Below, piece by piece: positions 15,895-24,827 of a stretch of 64,000 nucleotides of DNA. A program made the translations under genes and the position numbers. Each line of letters opens with the position of its first letter. Positions within the stretch are counted from its first letter, which is position 1. Where the stretch lies: NCBI RefSeq assembly GCF_022538055.1, contig NZ_JAKZAM010000010.1, positions 62,001 through 126,000 on the forward strand, written 5' to 3'. Below the pieces are notes generated by a model that worked only from the letters and a program-made list of their open reading frames with translations, did no database searches and was not told the DNA's origin. The DNA is from Cognataquiflexum nitidum. GTDB lineage: Bacteria; Bacteroidota; Bacteroidia; Cytophagales; Cyclobacteriaceae.

Positions 15895-16884
15895 GTGGTT
15901 AAAATCGGAAACTTAGAATTAGGGGAATTCCCATTGTTGCTCGCGCCGATGGAAGATGTCAGTGACCCCCCATTTAGAGCGGTTTGTAAAGATAACGGGG
16001 CCGACCTGATGTATACAGAATTCATCAGCTCTGAGGGCTTGATCAGAGATGCTGCCAAAAGTATCCAAAAACTGGACATTTTCGAATACGAGCGCCCGGT
16101 AGGCATTCAGATATTCGGGGCAGAAATAGAATCCATGAGGGAAGCCGCTGCCATCGCAGAAGCTGCCGGTCCGGATATCCTGGACATCAACTATGGCTGT
16201 CCTGTGCACAAAGTAGCCTGCAAAGGTGCCGGTGCGGGGATTCTGCTCGATATAGACAAGATGGTCTCCATGACAGCTGAGATTGTCAAAAGGGTGAATA
16301 TTCCTGTTACTGTCAAAACCCGACTAGGATGGTCCCAAGATACCATCCGTATCGTAGAGGTAGCGGAAAGGCTGCAGGATGTAGGCATCCAAGCCATCAG
16401 CATCCATGCCCGTACACGTCAGCAGATGTACAAGGGTGAGGCTGATTGGTCATACCTGAACCTAGTCAAAGACAACCCAAGGCTACACATCCCTGTTTTT
16501 GGAAATGGTGATATAGACTCCCCTGAAAAAGCTCAGGAATACAAAGACAAATACAATGTAGACGGGATGATGATCGGTAGGGCCTCCATCGGGTATCCAT
16601 GGATCTTCAATGAAATCAAACATTTCCTTCAAACAGGAGAAAAACTTGCCGGGCCGGACCTTGAACAAAGGATCAATGTCACAAAAAAACACCTTGACTT
16701 TTCAGTAAAATGGAAAGGCGAAAAGCAGGGAATCCTCGAAATGAGAAGACATTATACCAATTACTTCCGAGGCATGCCCAATTTCAAACCATACCGTAGC
16801 CAAATGGTCACAGCAGAAACCTATGAAGAGGTGGCTGCACTTTTGGAAGAAGTGGGTGAGGTTTTTGCCGACTATCAATTTTAA
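15895..16884 (+). CDS. dusB: tRNA-dihydrouridine synthase (DusB family)
   Basis: 329 aa flavoenzyme reducing uridines in the tRNA D-loop. TIM-barrel with an FMN-binding start (LLLAPMEDVSDPPFR), catalytic Cys102 in INYGCPVHKVACKGAGAG, SIHARTRQQMYKGEADW, and the C-terminal phosphate site (NGDIDSP, MMIGRASIGYPWIF). Translation appears to start with GTG at 15895, because no ATG is in frame before the first conserved residues. It is divergent from the CPBP gene. Confidence 0.95.
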   Translation: MVKIGNLELGEFPLLLAPMEDVSDPPFRAVCKDNGADLMYTEFISSEGLIRDAAKSIQKLDIFEYERPVGIQIFGAEIESMREAAAIAEAAGPDILDINYGCPVHKVACKGAGAGILLDIDKMVSMTAEIVKRVNIPVTVKTRLGWSQDTIRIVEVAERLQDVGIQAISIHARTRQQMYKGEADWSYLNLVKDNPRLHIPVFGNGDIDSPEKAQEYKDKYNVDGMMIGRASIGYPWIFNEIKHFLQTGEKLAGPDLEQRINVTKKHLDFSVKWKGEKQGILEMRRHYTNYFRGMPNFKPYRSQMVTAETYEEVAALLEEVGEVFADYQF

Positions 16885-16954
16885 AGCTGGATATCATTAA
16901 AAAATTCCCGATTTTTCCAATCAAAATCACTCTTTTCCTCCCCTTTTTCAAAAC

Positions 16955-17854
16955 ATGACCAAAGATATCCAAGCAGAAGGCGCCTTGAGGGCATGGGGAT
17001 TTCTCATCGTATTGGCACTGATTTGGGGAAGTTCATTTATTCTGATCAAAAGAGGACTGGAAATATTTTCTCCCGGAGAAGTAGGCGCATTTAGGATCGT
17101 GGCTGCCGGGATGGTGTTATTGCCACTCTCCTTGCCAAGGCTGAAGAATCTGAAAAAAAGACAGGTCAAAAACCTCATTATTGTCGGATTGATGGGAAGT
17201 TTTATTCCTGCATTTCTTTTTGCCAAAGCCCAAACACAACTCAGTTCCTCACTTACAGGAGTATTTAATGCCATGACACCTCTGTTTGTGGTCATCATTG
17301 GAGCCCTGTTTTTTAATGCAAGGATCACCAAAAGAAACGGAATAGGATTGGCCATCGCCTTTGTCGGCGTAGTCATACTCTTGATGGTCAAGGAAGGAAG
17401 CTATTTGGGGGATTTTTCAGAGATCAACTCCTATGCTTTCTATGTATTACTTGCCTGTGTCTGCTATGGGTTCAACCTGAATATCATCAAGTACCGCTTC
17501 GTCGAGCTCAAGCCCGTTGCGATTACGGCTATTTCGCTGCTGATGGTTTTGCCAATAGCCTTGATATATTTATTTGCCTTTACCCAATTTTCCTTCAAAA
17601 TACTCCATGTCGAAGGCGCAGCAGAGGCTGCCGGTTACATTACCCTGCTTGGCGTACTCGGTACAGCTATCGCCCTGATCCTTTTCAATATTATGGTAAA
17701 AGTAGCTACTCCGGTATTTGCAAGTTCGGTAACCTATCTTATTCCGATTGTGGCCATCATGTGGGGATTATTGGACGGGGAGGTTCTCTTGCCGGGACAT
17801 TATTTTGGGATAGTGGCAGTAATTTTTGGAGTATGGATTGGGAATAGGAGGTGA
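16955..17854 (+). CDS. EamA/DMT-superfamily transporter
   Basis: 299 aa with ten helices forming two EamA domains (about 13-140 and 155-297). Family marks include LIWGSSFILIKRGLEIFSPGEVGAFR, FNAMTPLFVVIIGALFF and, in the second half, SSVTYLIPIVAIMWGLLDGE. It is probably an inner-membrane exporter of a metabolite or amino acid; the substrate cannot be predicted. Single-gene unit, with 70 nt between it and dusB. Confidence 0.92.
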   Translation: MTKDIQAEGALRAWGFLIVLALIWGSSFILIKRGLEIFSPGEVGAFRIVAAGMVLLPLSLPRLKNLKKRQVKNLIIVGLMGSFIPAFLFAKAQTQLSSSLTGVFNAMTPLFVVIIGALFFNARITKRNGIGLAIAFVGVVILLMVKEGSYLGDFSEINSYAFYVLLACVCYGFNLNIIKYRFVELKPVAITAISLLMVLPIALIYLFAFTQFSFKILHVEGAAEAAGYITLLGVLGTAIALILFNIMVKVATPVFASSVTYLIPIVAIMWGLLDGEVLLPGHYFGIVAVIFGVWIGNRR

Positions 17855-17948
17855 TGTTCAAGTTGGTAGGTTGGAAGTTGGAAGCAGCCTACTTTTGGAT
17901 TTAGTTGGTACCGCAATATATTGGTCACATTCCCTAATTACCCAACAT

Positions 17949-18242
17949 TTAATACCTCTTTGGTTTTTTAAATACCGAAACAAGCAATCCAACACCAACG
18001 ACGACATCAACGATATTCCACAATCCTCTCCCAAGTGGTATTTTCAAAAATGGCTGAAAAAGTAAAGCTAGGCCACCATAAATAAACATTTCATTGTCAT
18101 TATTTTCCTTTTTGGCCTGATAGGCCAAATACCCAAAGCCCACCAAGGCTAAAAGCCTCACCAATTGGTAATAGCCATAAGGCATGTCCAATAAACAGAT
18201 TAATAACAGAATGGATAAAACTATCTTGATCACAAGGGTCAT
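17949..18242 (-). CDS. DUF6804-like small membrane protein
   Basis: 97 aa with three or four helices and the sequence pattern CLLDMPYGYYQLVRLLALVGFGYLAY...FLKIPLGRGLWNIVDVVVG, which I associate with the DUF6804 family of small Bacteroidota membrane proteins. No function is known. Convergent with the EamA gene; 94 nt of short repetitive sequence (TTGGAAG-type units around 17860-17884) lies between. Confidence 0.7.
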   Translation of the reverse strand: MTLVIKIVLSILLLICLLDMPYGYYQLVRLLALVGFGYLAYQAKKENNDNEMFIYGGLALLFQPFLKIPLGRGLWNIVDVVVGVGLLVSVFKKPKRY

Positions 18243-18368
18243 TCACTAATGTCGTTAAGTGGATCGATTGGAATATTTATCAAATTAAGGCAATTCATTA
18301 TTTATTCAACTTTTTGATTGAACTACTTTCGATCAATGATTTCATTTAGGCAATTGCTACTTATAAAA

Positions 18369-18674
18369 TTAACCTCCAACAGCATTTGTACTTTCTATCC
18401 ACTTTTGAGGAGAAATGACAAAGTAATTGTTCCCTGATTCAATTCTAAACCTATCGAATTCGAGAGGTTTAAAATCAGGATTGTTAATTTTTTCCCAAAG
18501 ACCAACAAAATCAATCGTGCTTCTAGTTCTCAACCAATTATTAATAACTGAAAAAGGCTCTTAAGGATTTCTGTACTTTGCGATATCGGTTAGAGAAAGA
18601 TAATCACCTCCCACTTGATGCATTAAAGTGATTTCCTTTTTCTGAACAATTATTTTTGAAGTAGATTTTGTCAT
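18369..18674 (-). pseudogene. Decayed KilA-N domain gene
   Basis: Reading the minus strand from ATG 18672-18674 gives the start of a KilA-N domain protein (KIIVQKKEITL, then GGDYLSLTDIAKYRNP). An in-frame TAA at 18561-18563 (codon 38) follows, after which the same frame continues with conserved KilA-N text (FSVINNWLRTRSTIDFVGLWEKIN and FKPLEFDRFR, PQKWIESTNA) to a second stop at 18369-18371. Functional relatives in this group continue much further past the ESTNAxG motif. So the gene has both an internal nonsense codon and a missing C-terminal half. KilA-N proteins are common in phage and mobile DNA. Confidence 0.85.
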
Positions 18675-18823
18675 AGGGAAAATTATAGAGTGGAATAACT
18701 TCGAGTGAATTTTGTGTTTGGGATTGATCAAATATTAAAAACTTAAATCAGAAAAAAAATACCTTAAACAGGGTACTTTTATAATTGATTAATCCGATGA
18801 TTTAATTTTCTTATAAAAATCCA

Positions 18824-19585
18824 ATGAAACTCAACTTTAAAAAAACCGGAACCGGCGAAGCCCTGATTATCCTTCATGGACTTTTTGGATCGGCTGATAA
18901 TTGGTTCAGTATCGCCAAGGAACTTGAAAAAGACCATACGCTTTATCTCGTGGACCAAAGAAACCACGGTGATTCTCCGCACAGTGAAGAATGGAATTAT
19001 CAGGTAATGGCGGAAGATTTGAATGAATTGATGGAGACTGAAGGTATTGAATCTGCTTACCTGATGGGGCACTCCATGGGTGGCAAAACGGTAATGGCCT
19101 TTGCCTTGCAATATCCTGAAAAGGTAAAAAAACTGATTGTAGCCGACATCGCGCCAAGGTACTATCCACTTCACCATCAGGTAATTCTGGAAGGACTCAA
19201 CGCCATTCCCATGGACCAAATCAAGTCGCGTAAGGATGCTGACGACATTTTGTCCGGCTATATCAAAAACATGGGGATCAGACAATTTCTACTCAAAAGC
19301 TTGGGAAGAAATGAAAAAGGGGGATTTGAATGGAAAATCAACCTCAAAACCATTACAGAGAAAATTGAGATTGTAGGCGAAGAAATCGACTCCGACCATT
19401 CCTTTGACAATCCGACCTTGTTTATGGGAGGGGAAAATTCGGATTATATCAAAGAAAGCGACAAAAGCGATATTTCAAGACTTTTTCCAAACAGTAACCT
19501 TATCTATATCAAAAATGCAGGACATTGGCTTCATGCCGAACAGCCCGCTGCGGTCATTGAGACAGTAAGGGCTTTTCTGCGCTAA
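18824..19585 (+). CDS. Alpha/beta hydrolase (YbfF-like esterase)
   Basis: 253 aa cytosolic hydrolase. The oxyanion HG motif is in ILHGLFGSADNW, the nucleophile Ser84 in MGHSMGGKT, a catalytic Asp probably in the segment near 205-215, and the catalytic His in NAGHWLHAEQP near the C-terminus. The DQRNHGDSPHS motif is typical of the YbfF esterase group acting on acyl-CoA or short esters. Upstream there is about 150 nt of AT-rich sequence with the KilA-N remnant beyond it. A strong terminator begins within the stop codon. Confidence 0.92.
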   Translation: MKLNFKKTGTGEALIILHGLFGSADNWFSIAKELEKDHTLYLVDQRNHGDSPHSEEWNYQVMAEDLNELMETEGIESAYLMGHSMGGKTVMAFALQYPEKVKKLIVADIAPRYYPLHHQVILEGLNAIPMDQIKSRKDADDILSGYIKNMGIRQFLLKSLGRNEKGGFEWKINLKTITEKIEIVGEEIDSDHSFDNPTLFMGGENSDYIKESDKSDISRLFPNSNLIYIKNAGHWLHAEQPAAVIETVRAFLR

Positions 19586-19619
19586 TCTTTGAGGTCTTTT
19601 AGACCTCGAAGATTTTTTG
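19584..19619 (+). terminator. Intrinsic terminator of the hydrolase gene
   Basis: 14-bp stem AATCTTTGAGGTCT (19584-19597)/AGACCTCGAAGATT (19601-19614), one G-T pair, 3-nt loop, then TTTTT. It begins at the last bases of the hydrolase stop codon. It is the first of three hairpins in this convergent gap. Confidence 0.9.
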
Positions 19620-19624
19620 CCTAA

Positions 19625-19706
19625 CTACTTTGGATAAATAGATCCAAAGTAGCTATACGTCATGCTGTCAAGACCTTCGAGGTTTGGAAAAAAACCTCAA
19701 AGGTCT
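19625..19706. repeat. Two further hairpins in the convergent gap
   Basis: One is CTACTTTGGAT (19625-19635)/ATCCAAAGTAG (19642-19652), a perfect 11-bp stem. The other is AGACCTTCGAGGTTT (19671-19685)/AAACCTCAAAGGTCT (19692-19706), one mismatch, whose arm sequence is related to the terminator stem at 19601-19614. The second lies 7 nt from the stop of the minus-strand amidohydrolase and may terminate it. Confidence 0.7.
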
Positions 19707-19712
19707 GATTAC

Positions 19713-21062
19713 TTATTTCACTCTGTTTCCATGCTTGATCACCATATCCACATTTTGGAGTAGGCTGATATAGCGCAGGACATCTCCGCGGACAGCAATG
19801 ATATCGGCATATTTTCCTTCGCTGATGGTTCCATAATCCTGGTCAACTTTCATCGCTACCGATGGCCAATAAGTAGCTGCCTTGATGGTCAGCATCGGGT
19901 CAAATCCAAATTCATTGACCCAAACGTCCAATTCGTTCCATGTACTTTGGCTATGGAATTTCATAGGAATCCCCGAATCCGTTCCGATCATCAAGACCAC
20001 TCCCGCATCTTTGAGTTGGTTGATTTTTTTTTCCAAAGTGGGTTTGCGGACAGGTGTCAGCTGAAAATATGGCATCCTTCCGGGATACCGCAAAGAAGCC
20101 CTGATATCTCTGATGATGGAATCCGGCAAATCCAAATGCCATGAAGGATCGTCAAGCTTCTCCGGATTATTGCGCATGTATTCATAATTATAGAGTCCCT
20201 CCACGGTAGGAGTCCAAAATAAGGGACCCATATTCATTTTCGCTGTGCGTTCTTTGATCATCTCCATGATATCAGCAGGATATTCTGGTGCAGAAGAGAG
20301 CCCTGTATGTTCAAAACAATCAATCCCGATTTTTAATCCTACCCTGATTTCGTCAGGCCGATGCGAATGCCCTACGACGGGTTTGCCATATTTATGCGCT
20401 TCGTCTACTACCGCTTTGGCTTCTTCAAAAGTCATCTCATCCTGATCGATCAGCTTGATGACATCCACACCCGCATCAACCAGTATTTTGACTTTGTTTC
20501 GCGCATCCTGGACTCCATTCACTCCCCATCGGAATTCCTCTGTCCTGGGATAAGGCTTTTTTTGGATAAAAGGTCCGGATACGTAAACCGTTGGCCCTGG
20601 GATTTCGCCTTTATTGATCCTGTCTCTGACATTGATACTTGCTTCAAGCGGCGCACCTAGTTCGCGGGCACTTGTGACTCCGGCCATCAGGAGCTGATGG
20701 GCAGAAGAAGGCATAATAACCGACTCAAAGATATCGATATAGGTACTGTCCCAATGGGTATAATTGCTGTGCCCGTTGAGCATCAGGTGGACGTGCATGT
20801 CCCAAAGTCCGGGAAGGACAGACATGCCTTCGGTGGAAATCACCTCTGCCCCACTTGGAACCGCCAAGGTCCCGACTTGCCCGATTTCTTTGATCCTGTC
20901 ATTTTCGATGATGATGACAGAATTTCTAAGCGGCGGACCTCCAAAACCGTCGATCATTGTTCCGCCGACTAGGACTTTGATGTTTTGAGATTGGACAGCA
21001 AAGGAAATAAAAAGCAAAAGGGTTACAGCCCAATAGGCTTTAATCGAAATCATTGTTCTCAT
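19713..21062 (-). CDS. Secreted amidohydrolase-family protein
   Basis: 449 aa (or from Met4 at 21053) with a signal peptide (ends AVQSQN, around residue 26). A metal-dependent TIM-barrel hydrolase with the HxH motif in LPGLWDMHVHL, a conserved DVIKLIDQ (carbamylated-Lys position), VVGHSHRP and DCFEHTG histidines, and the final Asp in MIGTDSGIP. It closes with the DIIAVRGD composite barrel strand. Members act as imidazolonepropionase- or dipeptidase-like enzymes; the substrate here is not predictable. It is exported, probably periplasmic. Confidence 0.9.
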   Translation of the reverse strand: MRTMISIKAYWAVTLLLFISFAVQSQNIKVLVGGTMIDGFGGPPLRNSVIIIENDRIKEIGQVGTLAVPSGAEVISTEGMSVLPGLWDMHVHLMLNGHSNYTHWDSTYIDIFESVIMPSSAHQLLMAGVTSARELGAPLEASINVRDRINKGEIPGPTVYVSGPFIQKKPYPRTEEFRWGVNGVQDARNKVKILVDAGVDVIKLIDQDEMTFEEAKAVVDEAHKYGKPVVGHSHRPDEIRVGLKIGIDCFEHTGLSSAPEYPADIMEMIKERTAKMNMGPLFWTPTVEGLYNYEYMRNNPEKLDDPSWHLDLPDSIIRDIRASLRYPGRMPYFQLTPVRKPTLEKKINQLKDAGVVLMIGTDSGIPMKFHSQSTWNELDVWVNEFGFDPMLTIKAATYWPSVAMKVDQDYGTISEGKYADIIAVRGDVLRYISLLQNVDMVIKHGNRVK

Positions 21063-21147
21063 TCTAAATACGGATAGGTTGAAGTTTAAAATTTAAAGAA
21101 TAAAATCGATTTAAAAATTGCCAACCATATAAATGAAATGAAGGCCT

Positions 21148-21179
21148 TGGTTGTCGTTTTAAGTTTTTCCCCATCTTTG
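21148..21179 (+). promoter_or_regulatory. Promoter-like element for the RsmI-like gene
   Basis: TTG (21151-21153), 18 nt, then CATCTTTG (21172-21179), one mismatch from the Bacteroidota -7 box TAnnTTTG. A start site about 7 nt later would leave a 15-nt leader before ATG 21201. This supports that start rather than the in-frame ATG at 21138. Confidence 0.5.
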
Positions 21180-21200
21180 TCTACACACTTCCAAATAATT

Positions 21201-21914
21201 ATGAGCAAAGGAAAACTATTTTTGATCCCAACCATCCTGGCAGAGAATTCCGCTGACAAGGTCATCAGCCCTCAGGTAAAAGATACTGTAAAAAACCTCA
21301 GCTATTTTTTGGTGGAAAATGTCCGGACGGCAAGGAGGTATATTAGCAGCCTGAAACTCGGACTTACCATTGAGGGGTTACAATTTGAAATTTTAGACAA
21401 AAGCACCAAAGGGGCTGAGCTGGAAAGGATCATGAAGCCATTGTTTTCAGGGCAGGACGTAGGTGTCATGTCCGAGGCGGGTTGTCCGGGGATCGCGGAT
21501 CCGGGTTCGGCTGCAGCGGCCTATGCCCATTCCAAAGGCGTGAAAGTAGTGCCTCTTTCCGGTCCTAGCTCTATGTTTTTGGCTTTGATGGGATCCGGAT
21601 TCAACGGACAATCATTTGCCTTTCATGGGTATTTGCCTATCGAGAAGAAGGACAGGATTCTCGCGATAAAAAACCTGGAAACTGAATCAGCAAAAAACAA
21701 CAGGACCCAGATCTTTATGGAAACGCCTTTTCGCAACAATCACCTGATGGAAGATTTGAAGGGTACGCTCAATCCGGATACAAAGCTTTGTGTAGCAAAA
21801 AATATAACAGGTCCAGATGAAATGATCCTCACCAAACCTGTGTCTGAATGGAGAAAGTCACAACTGGACCTGCATAAAATGCCGGTGGTTTTTGTCTTGT
21901 ATTCGGGAAATTAG
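21201..21914 (+). CDS. RsmI-like SAM-dependent (tetrapyrrole-type) methyltransferase
   Basis: 237 aa from ATG 21201. A tetrapyrrole-methylase-fold protein with the RsmI-type active-site segment MSEAGCPGIADPGS and the LSGPSSMFLALMGSGFNGQSFAFHGYLP region. It is shorter than RsmI (about 280 aa) and has a different C-terminus, so it belongs to the Bacteroidota/YraL-related subgroup whose target (16S rRNA C1402 or another) is not certain. The longer frame from 21138 would add a region overlapping a likely promoter. Convergent with the MltF-like gene, with a 4-nt overlap (21911-21914). Confidence 0.85.
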   Translation: MSKGKLFLIPTILAENSADKVISPQVKDTVKNLSYFLVENVRTARRYISSLKLGLTIEGLQFEILDKSTKGAELERIMKPLFSGQDVGVMSEAGCPGIADPGSAAAAYAHSKGVKVVPLSGPSSMFLALMGSGFNGQSFAFHGYLPIEKKDRILAIKNLETESAKNNRTQIFMETPFRNNHLMEDLKGTLNPDTKLCVAKNITGPDEMILTKPVSEWRKSQLDLHKMPVVFVLYSGN

Positions 21915-23311
21915 GGTTCTATTAAGACCCGGTAAGAGTCATACAAAGTCAGGATATCCTCCACATAAGCCACTGCAAGGTGACCTTTTGCATAACCGCT
22001 TTTGACCACAGGATCCCTGTAGTATTTGGGATCGGATTTTAAAGTCAGATAATAGGATACATTTTTCCAGCTTTGGGTGTTGCCTCCGTACTTTAATGCC
22101 AGATTCCACGCATCCAAGACATGACCGTGTCCGATATTGTAAGATGAAAGTATAAATTTGATCCTCTCGTTGCTCTCCGGCACCCTTTCTTTCCAAAACT
22201 TATCGAGGTATTTCAGGTAATTGACTCCCCCCATGAGGCTTTGGGCAGGATCGTTGGGATTAGTCACGCCAAAGCGCTCCAATGTCACAGGCATCAGCTG
22301 TAACAGACCTGTAGCACCTGCATATGAAGTAGCCGTGGTATCAAAACCGGATTCCTTATAAACCAAGGAGGCCAACATCCTCCAATCCCAACCGAGATTC
22401 TCTGCTCCATTTTTGATCAGATCGTCATATTGTGAGATTTTGTTTCCCCCCAATGAAGAGAAAGAACTGTTTGCCCTATAGAAGTTATTCTTAGAATTTT
22501 GAAAGTACTTGGCGTATAGTGTCTTGATATATCCGGACTTGTTTTTATTGGAGATCCATTGATTGACCTCTTGTTCAAGATTTGGGGCATTTTTCCTGAT
22601 TGCCCAGGCGACATCTGCTTTTGGACTTATCTCTACTTCTATATCAAGATCGTTATAGTAAGTTTCATTGACCATGGCCACGACCTTGTCCACCACTGTG
22701 AATTCGATTTCTCCTTTGCTTAATTTATTTACTAAAAAATCACTGTTGCCATTTTCCTCCAATACCGAGAGACTGATGCCTAGGCCATTTTGAAGGGAAC
22801 AAAGCTGTGATTTGAAAATGGCATCCTTCTGAATATGGATTACCTTTCCATTCAAATCACTCGGATTTTTAACTTTATTGGAGCCATCCTTTTGAACCAA
22901 AACGGTACCCATACTCCCGATCGGGGCCGTAAAAGAGGCAAACTTTTTCCTATCCTCGCTTACGGCCAGGTTCATGGCGATGATATCTGCTTTTCCCTTG
23001 TTGAGTAAGTAAAAAGCTTCTTCTATATCAGATTTGACAATGAGGTGCAACCTGACACCGAGGGAAGAAGCCAAGGATTTCAACATTTCAAACTCATAGC
23101 CCATCCTTCTTCCCCTGTAGATATAATAACTCGTGGAAGAATTATCTACGACGGCCCTGATGTATCCTCTTTTTTTGATTTCATCCAAATCCAACTGCAC
23201 AGGATTTTCCCAAAAACTAACCTCTGTTTCGGTTCTTTCAAATAGGGTACATTGAAACCCAAAAATTGTTAATATTATCAAAAACAGTAAATTGATTCCT
23301 GTCTTTTTCAT
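21911..23311 (-). CDS. mltF: MltF-like lytic transglycosylase lipoprotein
   Basis: 466 aa lipoprotein (signal peptide ending TIFGFQC, Cys21). Residues 45-270 form an SBP_bac_3 solute-binding domain (starting KRGYIRAVVDNSS). Residues 295-445 form an SLT lysozyme-like domain with catalytic Glu320 in LVYKESGFD and ATGLLQLMPVT and the SSYNIGHGHV stretch. This is the MltF architecture: membrane-bound muramidase releasing anhydro-muropeptides, regulated by the sensor domain. Convergent 4-nt overlap with the methyltransferase gene. Confidence 0.94.
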   Translation of the reverse strand: MKKTGINLLFLIILTIFGFQCTLFERTETEVSFWENPVQLDLDEIKKRGYIRAVVDNSSTSYYIYRGRRMGYEFEMLKSLASSLGVRLHLIVKSDIEEAFYLLNKGKADIIAMNLAVSEDRKKFASFTAPIGSMGTVLVQKDGSNKVKNPSDLNGKVIHIQKDAIFKSQLCSLQNGLGISLSVLEENGNSDFLVNKLSKGEIEFTVVDKVVAMVNETYYNDLDIEVEISPKADVAWAIRKNAPNLEQEVNQWISNKNKSGYIKTLYAKYFQNSKNNFYRANSSFSSLGGNKISQYDDLIKNGAENLGWDWRMLASLVYKESGFDTTATSYAGATGLLQLMPVTLERFGVTNPNDPAQSLMGGVNYLKYLDKFWKERVPESNERIKFILSSYNIGHGHVLDAWNLALKYGGNTQSWKNVSYYLTLKSDPKYYRDPVVKSGYAKGHLAVAYVEDILTLYDSYRVLIEP

Positions 23312-23413
23312 TCCATTTGTGTCCCTTTCAGGACTTTGGTTTATACAAAGATCTTTCAGAGCAAATTACATACCAACTTTAATAGAAATGAAATACATTT
23401 TTTTGCATAAAAA

Positions 23414-23439
23414 AACACCAATGGAAATTCATTGGTGTT
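23414..23439 (-). terminator. Intrinsic terminator of the RND operon
   Basis: Stem AACACCAATG/CATTGGTGTT (10 bp, 6-nt loop). On the minus strand it is followed by a TTTTTTT run, 38 nt after the TolC-family stop at 23478. A second small hairpin ACTGA-TTA-TCAGT (23447-23459) sits between them. Confidence 0.88.
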
Positions 23440-23477
23440 ATATAATACTGATTATCAGTTTTTTATAATAAATCAGA

Positions 23478-24827
23478 TTAATCTATAGTTAATTGAAAAT
23501 TTTCTCTTCCTTCTTGATAAAAAATCCTACCTGAAAGCCTCATCAATTCAATTTCCATTTCTTTGATATTAAATATCGCGGTCAAAAGCCTGTTTTCAGC
23601 TGTCAACAAATTGAGCTGCGCATCTCTAAATTGAAGGTAATCAGAAATCCCCAACCTGAACCTTTCCAAAGCGATGTCGGCACTTTCAATGGCCGTTTTG
23701 TAATTTGAGTATTCGATATCCAAGAGGATGATATTGGTATTGTATGTATTGTAGGCCCTTTGGATATCAGAAACCATTTGTATCTCCAGGTCTTTTAGAG
23801 CATATTCTGCATTTACTTTTTGAACTTTGGCATTTTGGATTCTTCTGTTGAGTGTAAAGCCACTGAACAGGTTAAGAGAAGCAGTCAGGCCGTAGTTAAT
23901 CCCTGTTCTCTGGTTGAGCAATAAGAAACCTGCTTCTGAAGAAAAGGTGTTTCTATTGTATGCAGCATTAAAGTTGACCTGAGGTAACCTTTGGGCCTGG
24001 GTTTCTCTTAAAGCAAGAAAGGCTGCGTTTTCCTGTCTTTGGGTAACCAAAAACTGTTTGTTGTTCAGGTATGCATTTTCAAGGAGGTTTTCCAAGAGGA
24101 GGTTTTTATCTACCAGAATAGTATCTTTTACAATAAATTCTTGGTCAGGTTTAAGGGCAAGTAATTCATTGAGGTTTATCCTTGCATTTTTAATTACAAG
24201 TTCCTGATTGGTAAGTAATGACAAATCAGCGTTGTAATCCACCTGTGCTGTCAAGAAATCACTCCTTCCTGCACCGCCAAGTTCGTACCTTGCTTTTGCT
24301 ATGTCGAGACGGGATTGGGACAGGTCTAAGGTGGTTTTAAGGACATTATACCTTTGAAGTTCCAAAACCAACCTAAAGTAGGATGATGAAATTGAGGCGA
24401 CTGTGTTTTCGACCAAAACTTTGGCTTCCAGGTCACTGATTTCGGCCAGTTTTCCTAATATTTTTAAGGAGTAGATGGTTTCAGGTCTGAATCCATAAAA
24501 ACCGACAACAGAATAATTTAGATTTTCAGTTGCCGCCCCTTCAATTTCTGTAATCTGCTCGGGATTATTTGCAAATATCTGGCTTACATCCTCTTTGTTA
24601 AAGCTATTTAGAAAATTCCCGGTTAAAGTTGGCATAAAGAAGCTTCCTAAACCAACCTGAATGTTCCTGTCTGCGATCACTACATTATTTGCAGCAATTT
24701 TGATCCCATAGTTTTTTTCCAAACCTATCAAAACTGCTTTTTCTAAATCCAGTGTTTCTCCTTCTTGTGCAAAAAGAGAAAACGTCGCCCATGCACTGAG
24801 CACCAATAATAAAAGTAACTTTCTCAT
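23478..24827 (-). CDS. TolC-family outer membrane efflux protein
   Basis: 449 aa with a signal peptide (ends FSLFAQEG). It has two repeated coiled-coil OEP halves (about 25-230 and 245-440), with the characteristic LDIAKARYELGGAGRSDFLTAQ and ADIALERFRLGISDYLQFRDAQLNLL motifs. It forms the outer-membrane channel of the RND pump. Its ATG overlaps the RND stop by one base (TAATG), so translation is coupled. Last gene of the operon, followed by a strong terminator. Confidence 0.95.
   Translation of the reverse strand: MRKLLLLLVLSAWATFSLFAQEGETLDLEKAVLIGLEKNYGIKIAANNVVIADRNIQVGLGSFFMPTLTGNFLNSFNKEDVSQIFANNPEQITEIEGAATENLNYSVVGFYGFRPETIYSLKILGKLAEISDLEAKVLVENTVASISSSYFRLVLELQRYNVLKTTLDLSQSRLDIAKARYELGGAGRSDFLTAQVDYNADLSLLTNQELVIKNARINLNELLALKPDQEFIVKDTILVDKNLLLENLLENAYLNNKQFLVTQRQENAAFLALRETQAQRLPQVNFNAAYNRNTFSSEAGFLLLNQRTGINYGLTASLNLFSGFTLNRRIQNAKVQKVNAEYALKDLEIQMVSDIQRAYNTYNTNIILLDIEYSNYKTAIESADIALERFRLGISDYLQFRDAQLNLLTAENRLLTAIFNIKEMEIELMRLSGRIFYQEGRENFQLTID

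Noticed and set aside
17826..18065. 79-codon plus-strand frame after the EamA gene
   Set aside because: It overlaps the EamA gene end and the DUF6804 gene on the other strand; it contains short repeat units and no signal or family features.
21138..21200. N-terminal extension of the RsmI-like methylase
   Set aside because: It overlaps a good promoter match and adds residues unlike the family.
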